A DNA stretch of 58,660 bases from Cytophagia bacterium CHB2 (GTDB taxonomy: Bacteria; Zhuqueibacterota; Zhuqueibacteria; Zhuqueibacterales; Zhuqueibacteraceae): contig SZPB01000004.1 in assembly GCA_030263535.1 (NCBI GenBank), positions 1 through 58,660 of the forward strand, in the 5' to 3' direction. This document shows positions 18,431 to 26,738 of the stretch, piece by piece. The notes beneath the pieces were generated by a model. That model was not told the origin of the DNA and searched no databases. It saw only the letters and a list, made by a program, of their open reading frames with translations. The position numbers and the translations under genes are program-made. Numbering within the stretch: position 1 is the first letter of the stretch; every line of letters begins with the position of its first letter.

Positions 18431-19570
18431 ATGTTTAGACGATTCGCAGGCATAATCCCCGGGGGCGCATTAAAGATGTTTGAATGTCCCCCTGTTGAGT
18501 TAACAACATTACTGGAGGTTGCTTGGCAGTCCAGAGCTTACGATGACAGACAATCAACAGATTTACGATTGCCATTGGGACATCCGGGCAATCGGAGCGA
18601 CCTTGCTCCCCAGCATGATGATAAGTTGCTCAATTTGCTTAAAAGTACCATGGGCATTGCGGCTCCTGACGGTTTGGTAACAATATGGGCACCTGCTGGT
18701 GTGCCTGCCACAGGTCGTACGGTCTTATGGGACCACTTGATCTATGCCTACATGATCGAGAATACCCGGATCTACGAGATCTTTCGGCAGGTGCTTTTTG
18801 AGTTCCTGCATGGTGAGAAGCTAGGTGCTCCGACGGCCGGCGCAGAGCATTGGCTTCGTAATACCGAGGAACTTTTCTATCATGATCCACCTCCACTTTC
18901 CATAACCAATATCGCCAGTCACATCCGCCCGGACCTACGCGCCACACGGCGGAATGCCTACTGGCGTATGTTCGGCATGGACCTCAACCATGGCTCCAAT
19001 GAAGGCCAGCCCTATTCTTATATCAAGGCGGATGCCTACAACAACGAATTCGTGACTGTATTCGAGGAGCTACTGCGGGAGGTTTGGATTGCAATAACCA
19101 ACATCAAAAATGAGACAGGGCCCAATCCGACGGATAGCGGAAAGATGGAGAATCTGGTCGAAAATCTCCACGATATGTTGATATCGCGCCGGCAAAGCGG
19201 CAACCTTTCACGCGAGGAGTTTTTTGCAGTGGCGGCGATGTCGTGGTTCCACCTGACCGTGTCATTCAATGAGTCACCGATCATTGTGGCCTTAAGGGCG
19301 GAGGCGGCCAGTCCGGAACAACGACTCTTCAAGGTCGCCCAGCGCGTCGGCCTGCCGGCGCACGGCCTTTCCAAAAGCTATTTTGATATCGCGGACGCCA
19401 TATCGCGAATTCTTATCCAGATTGAGGCTTCCAATACGGCGATAGTGTCGAGCTTTGTGGGTGAGGGCACGGAAATAAATGCAGTGCAGAAAACGATGAA
19501 CACTATCATCACCCACTGGTCTCTCATCACCGGGCGCGATATGAAGGCCGGGAAAGTGGCGGTGAGATAA
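18431..19570 (+). CDS. Conserved-looking cluster protein of unknown function
   Basis: A 379-aa soluble protein from ATG 18431 with AAGGAGG 6 bases upstream. It looks mainly helical with aromatic-rich stretches ('VLWDHLIYAYMIENTRIYEI', 'RRNAYWRMFGMDLNHG'). There are no membrane helices, no signal peptide and no catalytic motif I can name. Position between the protease and the peptidoglycan-targeting protein suggests it belongs to the same operon. The two RBS-linked genes before it and the 17-bp gap after it support cotranscription. Confidence 0.75.
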   Translation: MFRRFAGIIPGGALKMFECPPVELTTLLEVAWQSRAYDDRQSTDLRLPLGHPGNRSDLAPQHDDKLLNLLKSTMGIAAPDGLVTIWAPAGVPATGRTVLWDHLIYAYMIENTRIYEIFRQVLFEFLHGEKLGAPTAGAEHWLRNTEELFYHDPPPLSITNIASHIRPDLRATRRNAYWRMFGMDLNHGSNEGQPYSYIKADAYNNEFVTVFEELLREVWIAITNIKNETGPNPTDSGKMENLVENLHDMLISRRQSGNLSREEFFAVAAMSWFHLTVSFNESPIIVALRAEAASPEQRLFKVAQRVGLPAHGLSKSYFDIADAISRILIQIEASNTAIVSSFVGEGTEINAVQKTMNTIITHWSLITGRDMKAGKVAVR

Positions 19571-19587
19571 TTTTGAGGCGATCCATC

Positions 19588-22500
19588 ATGAACTCGCAAG
19601 AAGAAAAAAATCATAAGGTCCGCATTCTGCCGCCGGAAGGCCTTGTGTCTCCGTTTCTTGAAGGAGAGCTCTTCACCCGAGAGACTGGAGCAGAGTGGGA
19701 GGCGCGCTTGGCAGCTTTGGAGGTGGAGAGCCCGTTTCGGCAGGCTTTTGAAGAAAATGCAGAATATGCCATTGAGCCGGAATTCCACGAAGAACGGAAA
19801 GAGAGTTATAGTGCTGAATTTGAAGATATATTAGATAATGAGAATGTCCAAGAAAATGAAAATTGGGGAATGTCTTATGATGACGAAATTGTAGAAGAAT
19901 ATAAAGACTCCATAGAAGGTTTTGTTGATGATGAGTCGAAATATAGGAGGGGCTTAGCAGAACGTGGTGTTAAATATCCATCAAGTGCTATGAACCAAGA
20001 AGAGATGGGAGATCGTCAATTATTTGAGGAATTATTATTTGACACTGAACGAGATCCTACCTATTCAAGCCGCCCTTCGCCCAGTGAACTACTGAGGGTA
20101 TGGATAAAAAATTTTGATAAAAAGCGAGAGTGGGACTGTGCAGAGATAACGTATTTTATGCGCGATGTGCTTCTCAAAAATAGAAATTGTGGCAAGGGCA
20201 CGATGCTGTACAAAAAGGGAGATGGTAAAAAGTTTATACCCGATTCTAATTTAATGAAAGAGGCTTATAGCAGAGGTTGGGGCAAACCTTATCAGAACCC
20301 AATGCGGAAAGGTCTAAATCCCCGTTTAGACCATATCACGAAGGTCGGAGATAAATTTTACATGAAAATCTATGAAGGAGAATATATTGATGGAGATGAA
20401 TCACTTCAGCCTTACGTATTAGTCGAATTAAGACCAGGTATGCTAATTTACTCGGCTCAGAATGCTGGGTATGTTAGTGAAGATGACAAAACACTGCGAT
20501 GGTATCTACGCCATATGGTAACCTATTTAAAAGACGGATTCGTCTTGGAAAGCCTCCGCAAGCCCGACGGGGAAGATGAATATAATCACAAAAATTATTA
20601 TAATTTGAGAAACATGAGGTTGGAATTTTCATTTGATGAAAAAGAAAAGATAAAGAGCGTAAGAAACGGTAAATATCCCCATCTTCGACTAGGAGAAAAA
20701 GAGGACAAGGGCCAATATGAGCTTACAGCCTTTTCAGATATGAATCGTCATGAAGTAAAACCTTGGGAAAAGCATCCTAATATGCCTGCACGTGAAGATG
20801 TTAGTGAGAAAAAAGGTCAATTCCATGTAGTGATGTCGATATTTGACCCTTACAGCAATTGCGATAGTACTGAACCGGAAGTTATCTATTTCCGATCTGG
20901 CCAAATAGTTGATAGGCCTCTTCCTTCTTCACCTTCGTCAAGCACCGATACAGTTACGAGATATTTTCCTCATCTTGTTATTGCAAATGCTATCGAGAAA
21001 AATCGCAGATACGCGCAAAGCCTGGGTTGGGATCACCAGCGGTATGAGATTTATACGTTGTTAGGGTTCACCGATATCAGCCCGAGCGAAGAATTATTTG
21101 CTGAAGCCGTTGCCAGCTGGCAAAAAGAAAACGGTTTTACCGGAAAAGACGTGGACGGCGTGATCGGGCCTAACACTTGGCAAAAGATGAAAAGCCAACT
21201 TACACTCAACGGAAAAAATGGCTTCACGCCAACATCACCTCTACCAAGCACCAAAACAGTTGCGGGGTATTTCCCCCATCTTGTCATTGCAAATGCCATC
21301 GAGAAAAATCGCAGATATGCACAGAGCCTGGGTTGGGACAACCATCGGTATGCGATTTATACTTTGTTGGGGTTCACCGATATCAGTCCGATCGAAGAAT
21401 TATTTGTTGAAGCCGTCGCCGGCTGGCAAAAAGAAAACGGTTTTACCGGAAAAGACGTGGACGGCGTCATTGGGCCAAACACCTGGCAAAAGATGAAAGG
21501 CCAACTTGCCCTCAGCGGAAAAAATGGGCAAAGTTCTTCAACAACTGCCCAGTCAACTCCGCAAGCCTCTCAAAGAACTGCCTCGGGTGGAAGTGGTCAG
21601 GCCTCATTGAAAACGATATACAATCCTGTCTTAGTGCAATGGATACAAAACTCTTTAAACAGACTACTATTACCCAATCCCCCACTATACACAGATGGAA
21701 AGTTTGGGAAAAAAACCAATCCAGTTTTAGAAAATTTTCAGAGAAGTTATGGTATATCTCCGATTGGTGAAATCAATGAACGAACATTGACCGAGCTTGA
21801 AAACAGAAACGGAGGAAGCCTAACAGTTCCATCAGACCCCACCAGTGATTTACGTTTCATACAATGGGTGCAGATGGCTCTCAACTTAATTTATTACCGA
21901 CCAAGCAAAAGGAAGTGTGGCTTTGCTCACCCCGGAGGATTAGAGGTCGACGGAAAATTCGGTGACGGGACAAAATCTGCTATTCGAGAATTCCAAGCAC
22001 ATTATCCTTCGGAACTGTCAGCCACCGGCAGTCTCGATGATAAAACTATCGTTAAATTGTTCGAGGTTACTGCAGAAAGACCGACTAAAATTGATGGTTC
22101 GCCTTTGGATATTAAAGTTCAGGTATATGAAGGCATGAATTGGATAGACCGTAAGTATACAGGAAATGATATTCTTCTGCCTTTCCTCAAAGGCTGGGTT
22201 GAGCAAGAATCTGGTGGACAAATCACATCTTGGACTCGCCTTGATGAACGAGGGTATATGCAGCTATTTCCGGAAGAAAGTGAGAATCTCTGTATTGATC
22301 ACCTGCGACTCAGCTGGGATTGGAATTACTCTTTTACTCAGGGATTAGTATATATCCGAAACTACATGAAAATCGTTGATCGATTGAGTTTTAGCCGAAA
22401 TACGGATTTATACTGGCGTTTAACCAAACTCTGCCATTGGACTTCTGGCGGTGTCCAACGTGTTGTTGCATACATGAAAACCAAAAATTTCATACCGCAA

Positions 22501-22647
22501 AACCGAACCTGGATAGAATTTGAACAATTCATTGAAACTAATTACAATCAAGTAAGAAAGGTGGCAGGTATCGATCCTAATAAAGGACTGACGAATGTTA
22601 ACGCTACTATAGATAAAGCGAGGAATTATGGGTACAATTTGCAATAA
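19588..22647 (+). CDS. Multidomain peptidoglycan-targeting effector-like protein (NlpC/P60-like, four PG-binding modules, lysozyme-like end)
   Basis: A 1019-aa protein from ATG 19588, with no Sec signal. The N-terminus carries 'VSPFLEGELFTRET' and 'ALEVESPFRQAFEE', then an acidic AT-rich linker. A central domain has Cys184 in 'WDCAEIT' and His309 in 'YLRHMVTYLKDG', spaced and framed as in NlpC/P60 peptidases. Two near-identical 102-aa peptidoglycan-binding-like modules (about 452-655) follow, each ending in 'DVDGVIGPNTWQKMK'. Two more PG_binding_1-like modules follow ('TDGKFGKKTNPVLENFQ', 'VDGKFGDGTKSAIREFQ'). The C-terminus has E874-S-G-G and 'RGYMQLFPE', the pattern of SLT/lysozyme-fold glycosidases. 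Peptide and glycan cleavage of cell wall is inferred. The motif for binding is clear; the NlpC-like assignment is tentative. Confidence 0.8.
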   Translation: MNSQEEKNHKVRILPPEGLVSPFLEGELFTRETGAEWEARLAALEVESPFRQAFEENAEYAIEPEFHEERKESYSAEFEDILDNENVQENENWGMSYDDEIVEEYKDSIEGFVDDESKYRRGLAERGVKYPSSAMNQEEMGDRQLFEELLFDTERDPTYSSRPSPSELLRVWIKNFDKKREWDCAEITYFMRDVLLKNRNCGKGTMLYKKGDGKKFIPDSNLMKEAYSRGWGKPYQNPMRKGLNPRLDHITKVGDKFYMKIYEGEYIDGDESLQPYVLVELRPGMLIYSAQNAGYVSEDDKTLRWYLRHMVTYLKDGFVLESLRKPDGEDEYNHKNYYNLRNMRLEFSFDEKEKIKSVRNGKYPHLRLGEKEDKGQYELTAFSDMNRHEVKPWEKHPNMPAREDVSEKKGQFHVVMSIFDPYSNCDSTEPEVIYFRSGQIVDRPLPSSPSSSTDTVTRYFPHLVIANAIEKNRRYAQSLGWDHQRYEIYTLLGFTDISPSEELFAEAVASWQKENGFTGKDVDGVIGPNTWQKMKSQLTLNGKNGFTPTSPLPSTKTVAGYFPHLVIANAIEKNRRYAQSLGWDNHRYAIYTLLGFTDISPIEELFVEAVAGWQKENGFTGKDVDGVIGPNTWQKMKGQLALSGKNGQSSSTTAQSTPQASQRTASGGSGQASLKTIYNPVLVQWIQNSLNRLLLPNPPLYTDGKFGKKTNPVLENFQRSYGISPIGEINERTLTELENRNGGSLTVPSDPTSDLRFIQWVQMALNLIYYRPSKRKCGFAHPGGLEVDGKFGDGTKSAIREFQAHYPSELSATGSLDDKTIVKLFEVTAERPTKIDGSPLDIKVQVYEGMNWIDRKYTGNDILLPFLKGWVEQESGGQITSWTRLDERGYMQLFPEESENLCIDHLRLSWDWNYSFTQGLVYIRNYMKIVDRLSFSRNTDLYWRLTKLCHWTSGGVQRVVAYMKTKNFIPQNRTWIEFEQFIETNYNQVRKVAGIDPNKGLTNVNATIDKARNYGYNLQ
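20938..21549 (+). repeat. 306-bp tandem duplication inside the peptidoglycan-targeting gene
   Basis: Two head-to-tail copies, offset by exactly 306 bp (102 codons), encode the duplicated PG-binding module. They are closely similar at DNA level, including the shared 'GCATCGAGAAAAATCGCAGA'-like core (20991 and 21297). This points to a recent in-frame duplication. Confidence 0.85.
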
Positions 22648-22709
22648 TTCATAACGAGCATTTGTTCAATGGTAGCACAATAACCACAAGCTATCAAAAC
22701 GATCGCACC

Positions 22710-25679
22710 ATGCCTCCCTCCATTACTGCACAAGACAGCCTCATCGCCTTTGCCAACGATGACGCTATTTTCAAAGTTGCACAAACGGGCCACAGCGTAG
22801 GCCTCAAAGTGCTTGGAAATGGCCAGGAATTGTATCCTTGCGACGGTTCTGGCAGCAATTCTTTCGCACTTGTTTATTTCAGCACTCCCAGTGGCAACAA
22901 GTCATCCGATTCAAACAAAATCTTTTATACGCCTCTGAGTGATGACGAAGGGATTTCGGAAGTGCGATTTCCCGATCCCATAAAAATATTTATTCGTTGC
23001 AAGGCGGAACCGGATCATTTTGTGTTCACGCTGAAGCAAGTGCAGAATTTCGGTACCGTGAATTCCTCCGTCATCGCCGTCGCCATGGTGCAGATGATTT
23101 TCCTATGCGACGCTTATGGCGGACTCATGCCGGCGTTGCTCAAAGGCGATTATCTTATTTCGCAAATCCCGCTCGACGCCGATTCGCATGTGCATAGCAC
23201 TTCAATGTCCAATGATGCCAGCAAGTATGCCATGCTTACTGCCGGCTTCGCAGCCGTTAAGCTGGAAAGCATCAAAACGGCTTTGGTGGTTTGCCACAAA
23301 AATCAATGGCTGAACCGGATGCAGGCTTTAGCCGCAAAATACGGCCTGCCGCATCCCACGATACAAGGCATTTGGGATAAAAAACATCCCGACGTCAAAG
23401 GCTCTTATTTCTTTGTGGATATTGATTTGCAAAATCGCAACGACGTCATCCAATATGCCAAGCTCGGGCGGTTCCGGCACGTTATGCCTTATGTCTCGAC
23501 CTGGGCGGAAAATATCGGAAGTTATTGCATTAGCAACGATCATTACGATGGAAAACCAGGCAAGCTGAAAGAAGTTGCCGATGCGTTGCATGTAAAGGGC
23601 ATGAAATTCGGGTTACATATGATGGCCTTTATGGTTGTCAAAACGGATCCAATCATTACGAATCCAATCATTAAATCAAACTGGGTGAAGAAATTGGCCT
23701 CAAATCCCGAATCGTTGTTGCTTGGCGAAGATATTGTAGAAAAGGAATTTGTGCTTCCGGTAAACAATCCATTCGAGTTTCAAAAGTTCATCACTGCGGG
23801 CGAGAAATACCTCCTCCTCGGCACAGAAATACTTCTGTTGGAATCAATACAAAATGATCCTCCCGGGCTTGTGGTTATGTCTGAAATGGTCGATGGCGAG
23901 CAGATCAGAAAAAGCCCGGTCGGCACAACGCCCATGAAACATTCCGCCGGCGCCGTTATATATCATCTGCCTGAATTTTTTGACGCCTTTTTAGCCGACC
24001 CCAATACGGATCTGCCCGATTACATCGCTCAGAATTTTGCCAACGTGTACAAGCACATCGGCGCCGATTTCGCCTATTTGGATGGGGCCGAGGGCACGCG
24101 CGTGCTTTTGCCGCCGAATATGCCGTGGGCTGATGGCTGGTATTGGCATGCTTCAGCGCAGGTGGCGAATAAATACCGCGCTGCTCTGGGCGAAACGGAT
24201 GCCTTGCTGCAATCTTCTGCCGTGCACGAAAATGTTGGTTATTCCTGGTTTGCCTATTCGCGCGGCAATTCCGGCGATTACGCGGCCAATGCCGTGGAAG
24301 CCTGGATGGATCATTACCGGATCGGGCGTTATCGCAACAAAGTGTATGCACACGCCGCCTTTCCTCAAGAGCTGGGCTGGATAGCTCTTCTATCCAGGGT
24401 TGATGGCAAGCGTGCAAGAAATGCTTCGTTCTCCACGACGACACCCGATGAGATCGAATATCAAATGAATCGCGCCTTGGGGTTCGATCTGCCGATCAGC
24501 TTGGAGAGCACCGCAGAAGAAATACTGAAGAATAAGCTTGCCGACGAAATCTTTGCCATGATCGGCAAGTATGAACGTCTGCGGCTGCATTTTCAAATCA
24601 CCGACGAGTTAAAACAAAAATTGCAAGGCGCCAATCCACCTTTGGTACCGCAAGAGGGGTTCTTAAAAGAGCAATATCATTTGGTTAGATTCTGGCCAAC
24701 CGGCCAATGCACCTTTCGCAGGCAAATATATCTGGAGCGGGTGATGTCTTTCGGACAAGAATGGAGTTTCAATAATCCATTCCATGCACAGTCACTAAAG
24801 ATGAAAATCACGGCTTTGCCCGGTCACCAGGCGTTTGCAGAAAGTGGAAACGAATTGATTTTCGACGTCATGGATGAAGAAACCTTCGGGCAAATTGGCC
24901 GGGGCGCTGGCATAGCGCCTAAAAAGCCTGATGAAATAGACAATGTGCGGATCAAAGATGCGCGGGTGATCGTTGAAGACATTGTCGCTAATTCATTGGC
25001 ATCAACCAAGTGGTGCAGCTTTCGGAAAGAGTTTGATTCTCACGTGGATTTGTCGAAGCACAAAGGCATCGAGCTGACAGCAGACGGTGATTCAAAAGGG
25101 GAAGTGGTCTGCCTGCAATTGTTTGACGACCAGGGCATGCAGCGCTTGTTCCAATTTGCAGTGGATTTTAGTGGTGTCAGGCAGATCGCTTTTGAACTCC
25201 CTACTGCCGCGGCTTTTTATGATTATCAACCGCCAATTAGCATAGGCGGGCTGTTTCGCTACTTCAACTGGTCGTGCGTGAAAGGCGTGGAAATTCACAT
25301 AAAAAATATTCTTTGTCCTATTTCCATCAAAATCAGCTCGGTAAAAGCCCTGAAGCAGGATTGTTCCAAACTCAAAAACCCTGAGATTGAATTATCCGGG
25401 AAAAAAATCACTTTCCCCGCCGTACTGAATCCTCGCGATGAAGCACTGAAGGCAGAACCTTGGGATTATTTGGTATCTAACGGAAAATTATTCAGCCGCT
25501 ACAATGGAAACCACCAAAGGTATTCAACTGGTGTGGGCATTCCGATACTGAGCCCTTCGCCTAAATTGAAGTCAGGAAGCAATACCCTCGTTTACCGCCA
25601 TGAAGGCTCAAATAAAGCATTGGTGCGAATAATTTTGGAGGGCAACGATGAGTCTTGGTTGTGTCAGAAAAAGCAATAG
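22710..25679 (+). CDS. Glycoside-hydrolase-like TIM-barrel protein of the cluster
   Basis: About 989 aa from ATG 22710; an in-frame TTG at 22662 would add 16 residues and has no better ribosome site. There is no signal peptide. The middle third resembles alpha-galactosidase-type (clan GH-D) barrels: 'KGMKFGLHMMAFMV' like a barrel strand 3, then 'DFAYLDGAEG' with Asp458 where the nucleophile would be. The N-terminal ~200 residues look like a beta-rich supersandwich domain. The C-terminal ~300 residues are beta-sandwich-like, as in carbohydrate-binding modules. It presumably acts on a glycan. A glycan-active partner next to a wall-degrading protein fits, but substrate and activity are inference. 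It ends 38 bp before the endonuclease V-like gene. Confidence 0.7.
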   Translation: MPPSITAQDSLIAFANDDAIFKVAQTGHSVGLKVLGNGQELYPCDGSGSNSFALVYFSTPSGNKSSDSNKIFYTPLSDDEGISEVRFPDPIKIFIRCKAEPDHFVFTLKQVQNFGTVNSSVIAVAMVQMIFLCDAYGGLMPALLKGDYLISQIPLDADSHVHSTSMSNDASKYAMLTAGFAAVKLESIKTALVVCHKNQWLNRMQALAAKYGLPHPTIQGIWDKKHPDVKGSYFFVDIDLQNRNDVIQYAKLGRFRHVMPYVSTWAENIGSYCISNDHYDGKPGKLKEVADALHVKGMKFGLHMMAFMVVKTDPIITNPIIKSNWVKKLASNPESLLLGEDIVEKEFVLPVNNPFEFQKFITAGEKYLLLGTEILLLESIQNDPPGLVVMSEMVDGEQIRKSPVGTTPMKHSAGAVIYHLPEFFDAFLADPNTDLPDYIAQNFANVYKHIGADFAYLDGAEGTRVLLPPNMPWADGWYWHASAQVANKYRAALGETDALLQSSAVHENVGYSWFAYSRGNSGDYAANAVEAWMDHYRIGRYRNKVYAHAAFPQELGWIALLSRVDGKRARNASFSTTTPDEIEYQMNRALGFDLPISLESTAEEILKNKLADEIFAMIGKYERLRLHFQITDELKQKLQGANPPLVPQEGFLKEQYHLVRFWPTGQCTFRRQIYLERVMSFGQEWSFNNPFHAQSLKMKITALPGHQAFAESGNELIFDVMDEETFGQIGRGAGIAPKKPDEIDNVRIKDARVIVEDIVANSLASTKWCSFRKEFDSHVDLSKHKGIELTADGDSKGEVVCLQLFDDQGMQRLFQFAVDFSGVRQIAFELPTAAAFYDYQPPISIGGLFRYFNWSCVKGVEIHIKNILCPISIKISSVKALKQDCSKLKNPEIELSGKKITFPAVLNPRDEALKAEPWDYLVSNGKLFSRYNGNHQRYSTGVGIPILSPSPKLKSGSNTLVYRHEGSNKALVRIILEGNDESWLCQKKQ

Positions 25680-25717
25680 CGTGAGGAACAAAATTTTATG
25701 TAAAACCATCTAAAAGT

Positions 25718-26218
25718 ATGATCCTTGCCGTTGATGTCGATTACCGAGAGGGCAAAGCGATTGCCGCCGGGTTATTGTTTCAAAACTGGGAAGATAGTGA
25801 ACCCGCCCGGGAATTGATCGCTGAAATCCTCACGGTTGCAGAGTATGAAGCGGGCCAGTTTTACAAACGTGAGCTGCCATGCGTCATGGCGCTTTTGCAG
25901 CAACTCGAGCAAATACCGGAATTCATCGTCATTGACGGGTACGTCTATCTTGACGGCGATCAAAAGCCCGGCCTCGGCAAGCATTTGTATGAGGCGCTTG
26001 AGGGAAAGTCCATCATCATCGGCGTGGCCAAGAGCCGGTTCAAAGACACGCCGGCTGAGGCAGAAATTTTTCGAGGAGGAAGCAAGCGCGCCTTGTATGT
26101 GACGGCGGCTGGGATCAGTGAAGCAGAAGCAAAAGGCTTCATCATGCGCATGCATGGCGAGCACAGAATCCCGGCCCTCTTAAAAAGAGTGGACCAACTC
26201 AGCAAACAGCTTTTCTGA
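25718..26218 (+). CDS. Endonuclease V-like protein
   Basis: A 166-aa protein with the endonuclease V core: 'AVDVDY' (D6), Y43 and E52 in 'YEAGQFYKRELP', D73 in 'VIDGYVYLD', and K105 in 'GVAKSRF'. The D-to-E and E-to-D spacings (46 and 21) equal those I recall for the Thermotoga enzyme (D43, E89, D110), and Tyr sits nine residues before Glu as there. The family nicks DNA or RNA near deoxyinosine/inosine. The protein is shorter than usual because it starts at the first catalytic strand, lacking the ~35 N-terminal residues of typical Nfi. Its link to the upstream cluster is positional only. Confidence 0.85.
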   Translation: MILAVDVDYREGKAIAAGLLFQNWEDSEPARELIAEILTVAEYEAGQFYKRELPCVMALLQQLEQIPEFIVIDGYVYLDGDQKPGLGKHLYEALEGKSIIIGVAKSRFKDTPAEAEIFRGGSKRALYVTAAGISEAEAKGFIMRMHGEHRIPALLKRVDQLSKQLF

Positions 26219-26274
26219 AGCCTCACTCAGCTCTTATTTTAGTATAGCGTGTACGATGAAAAGGACGAAATCAA

Positions 26275-26703
26275 ATGGATGAAGAAGTCAAATTGCTAAA
26301 AATACTTGAAATTGAGACCAACCGAGTCAATCATCTCGATACTATTCTCTTCAACATAAAAGTATGGACGACAACATTGGTTCTCGTGCTGATTGGTTTT
26401 GTTTTTGAGAAGGCATCCAAGGAAGGAGCCACTTTGTTATTGCTGGCAATCGGCGCAACCATCATCTTTTTCCTGATTGACCTCCATTTCCGCAAAATCC
26501 AACTTCGCCATAATAAAAATTCCAAAGAAATAAGAAACCACCTAAAAGCAATCGGGGATGCTGAAGTCTGGGACAAACTGTGGGCAAACGAGATTCCTGT
26601 CAGAGGTAAATTCCGGCAACGCCTGATAGACTATGGTTACATGCTCGGAGTTTACGCCTTTCTGCTGTTAACGCTGATTATTATATGGTTGGTTAATTCA
26701 TAA
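26275..26703 (+). CDS. Small membrane protein A (three helices)
   Basis: A 142-aa protein from ATG 26275. An N-terminal soluble helix ('ILEIETNRVNHLDTILFNIK') precedes a transmembrane hairpin ('TTLVLVLIGFVFE', 'LLLLAIGATIIFFLIDLHF'). A basic cytoplasmic stretch beginning 'RKIQLRHNKNSKEIRNHL' follows, then a third helix at the C-terminus ('YAFLLLTLIIIWLV'). It is a distant paralogue of the gene at 27309, sharing the 'NHLDTI(L/I)F..K' lead-in, the Asp and Arg-Lys after the second helix, and spacing. The layout recalls two-helix SLATT-type effectors, but I cannot assign it to that family by sequence alone. Confidence 0.75.
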   Translation: MDEEVKLLKILEIETNRVNHLDTILFNIKVWTTTLVLVLIGFVFEKASKEGATLLLLAIGATIIFFLIDLHFRKIQLRHNKNSKEIRNHLKAIGDAEVWDKLWANEIPVRGKFRQRLIDYGYMLGVYAFLLLTLIIIWLVNS

Positions 26704-26738
26704 TCTGCGGCACATTGTTGGAGTTAACCTCACACATC

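Noticed and set aside
13018-25679. Contractile injection system or phage-tail locus
   Set aside because: No sheath, tube, baseplate or tape-measure genes are present; only cargo-like proteins are seen.
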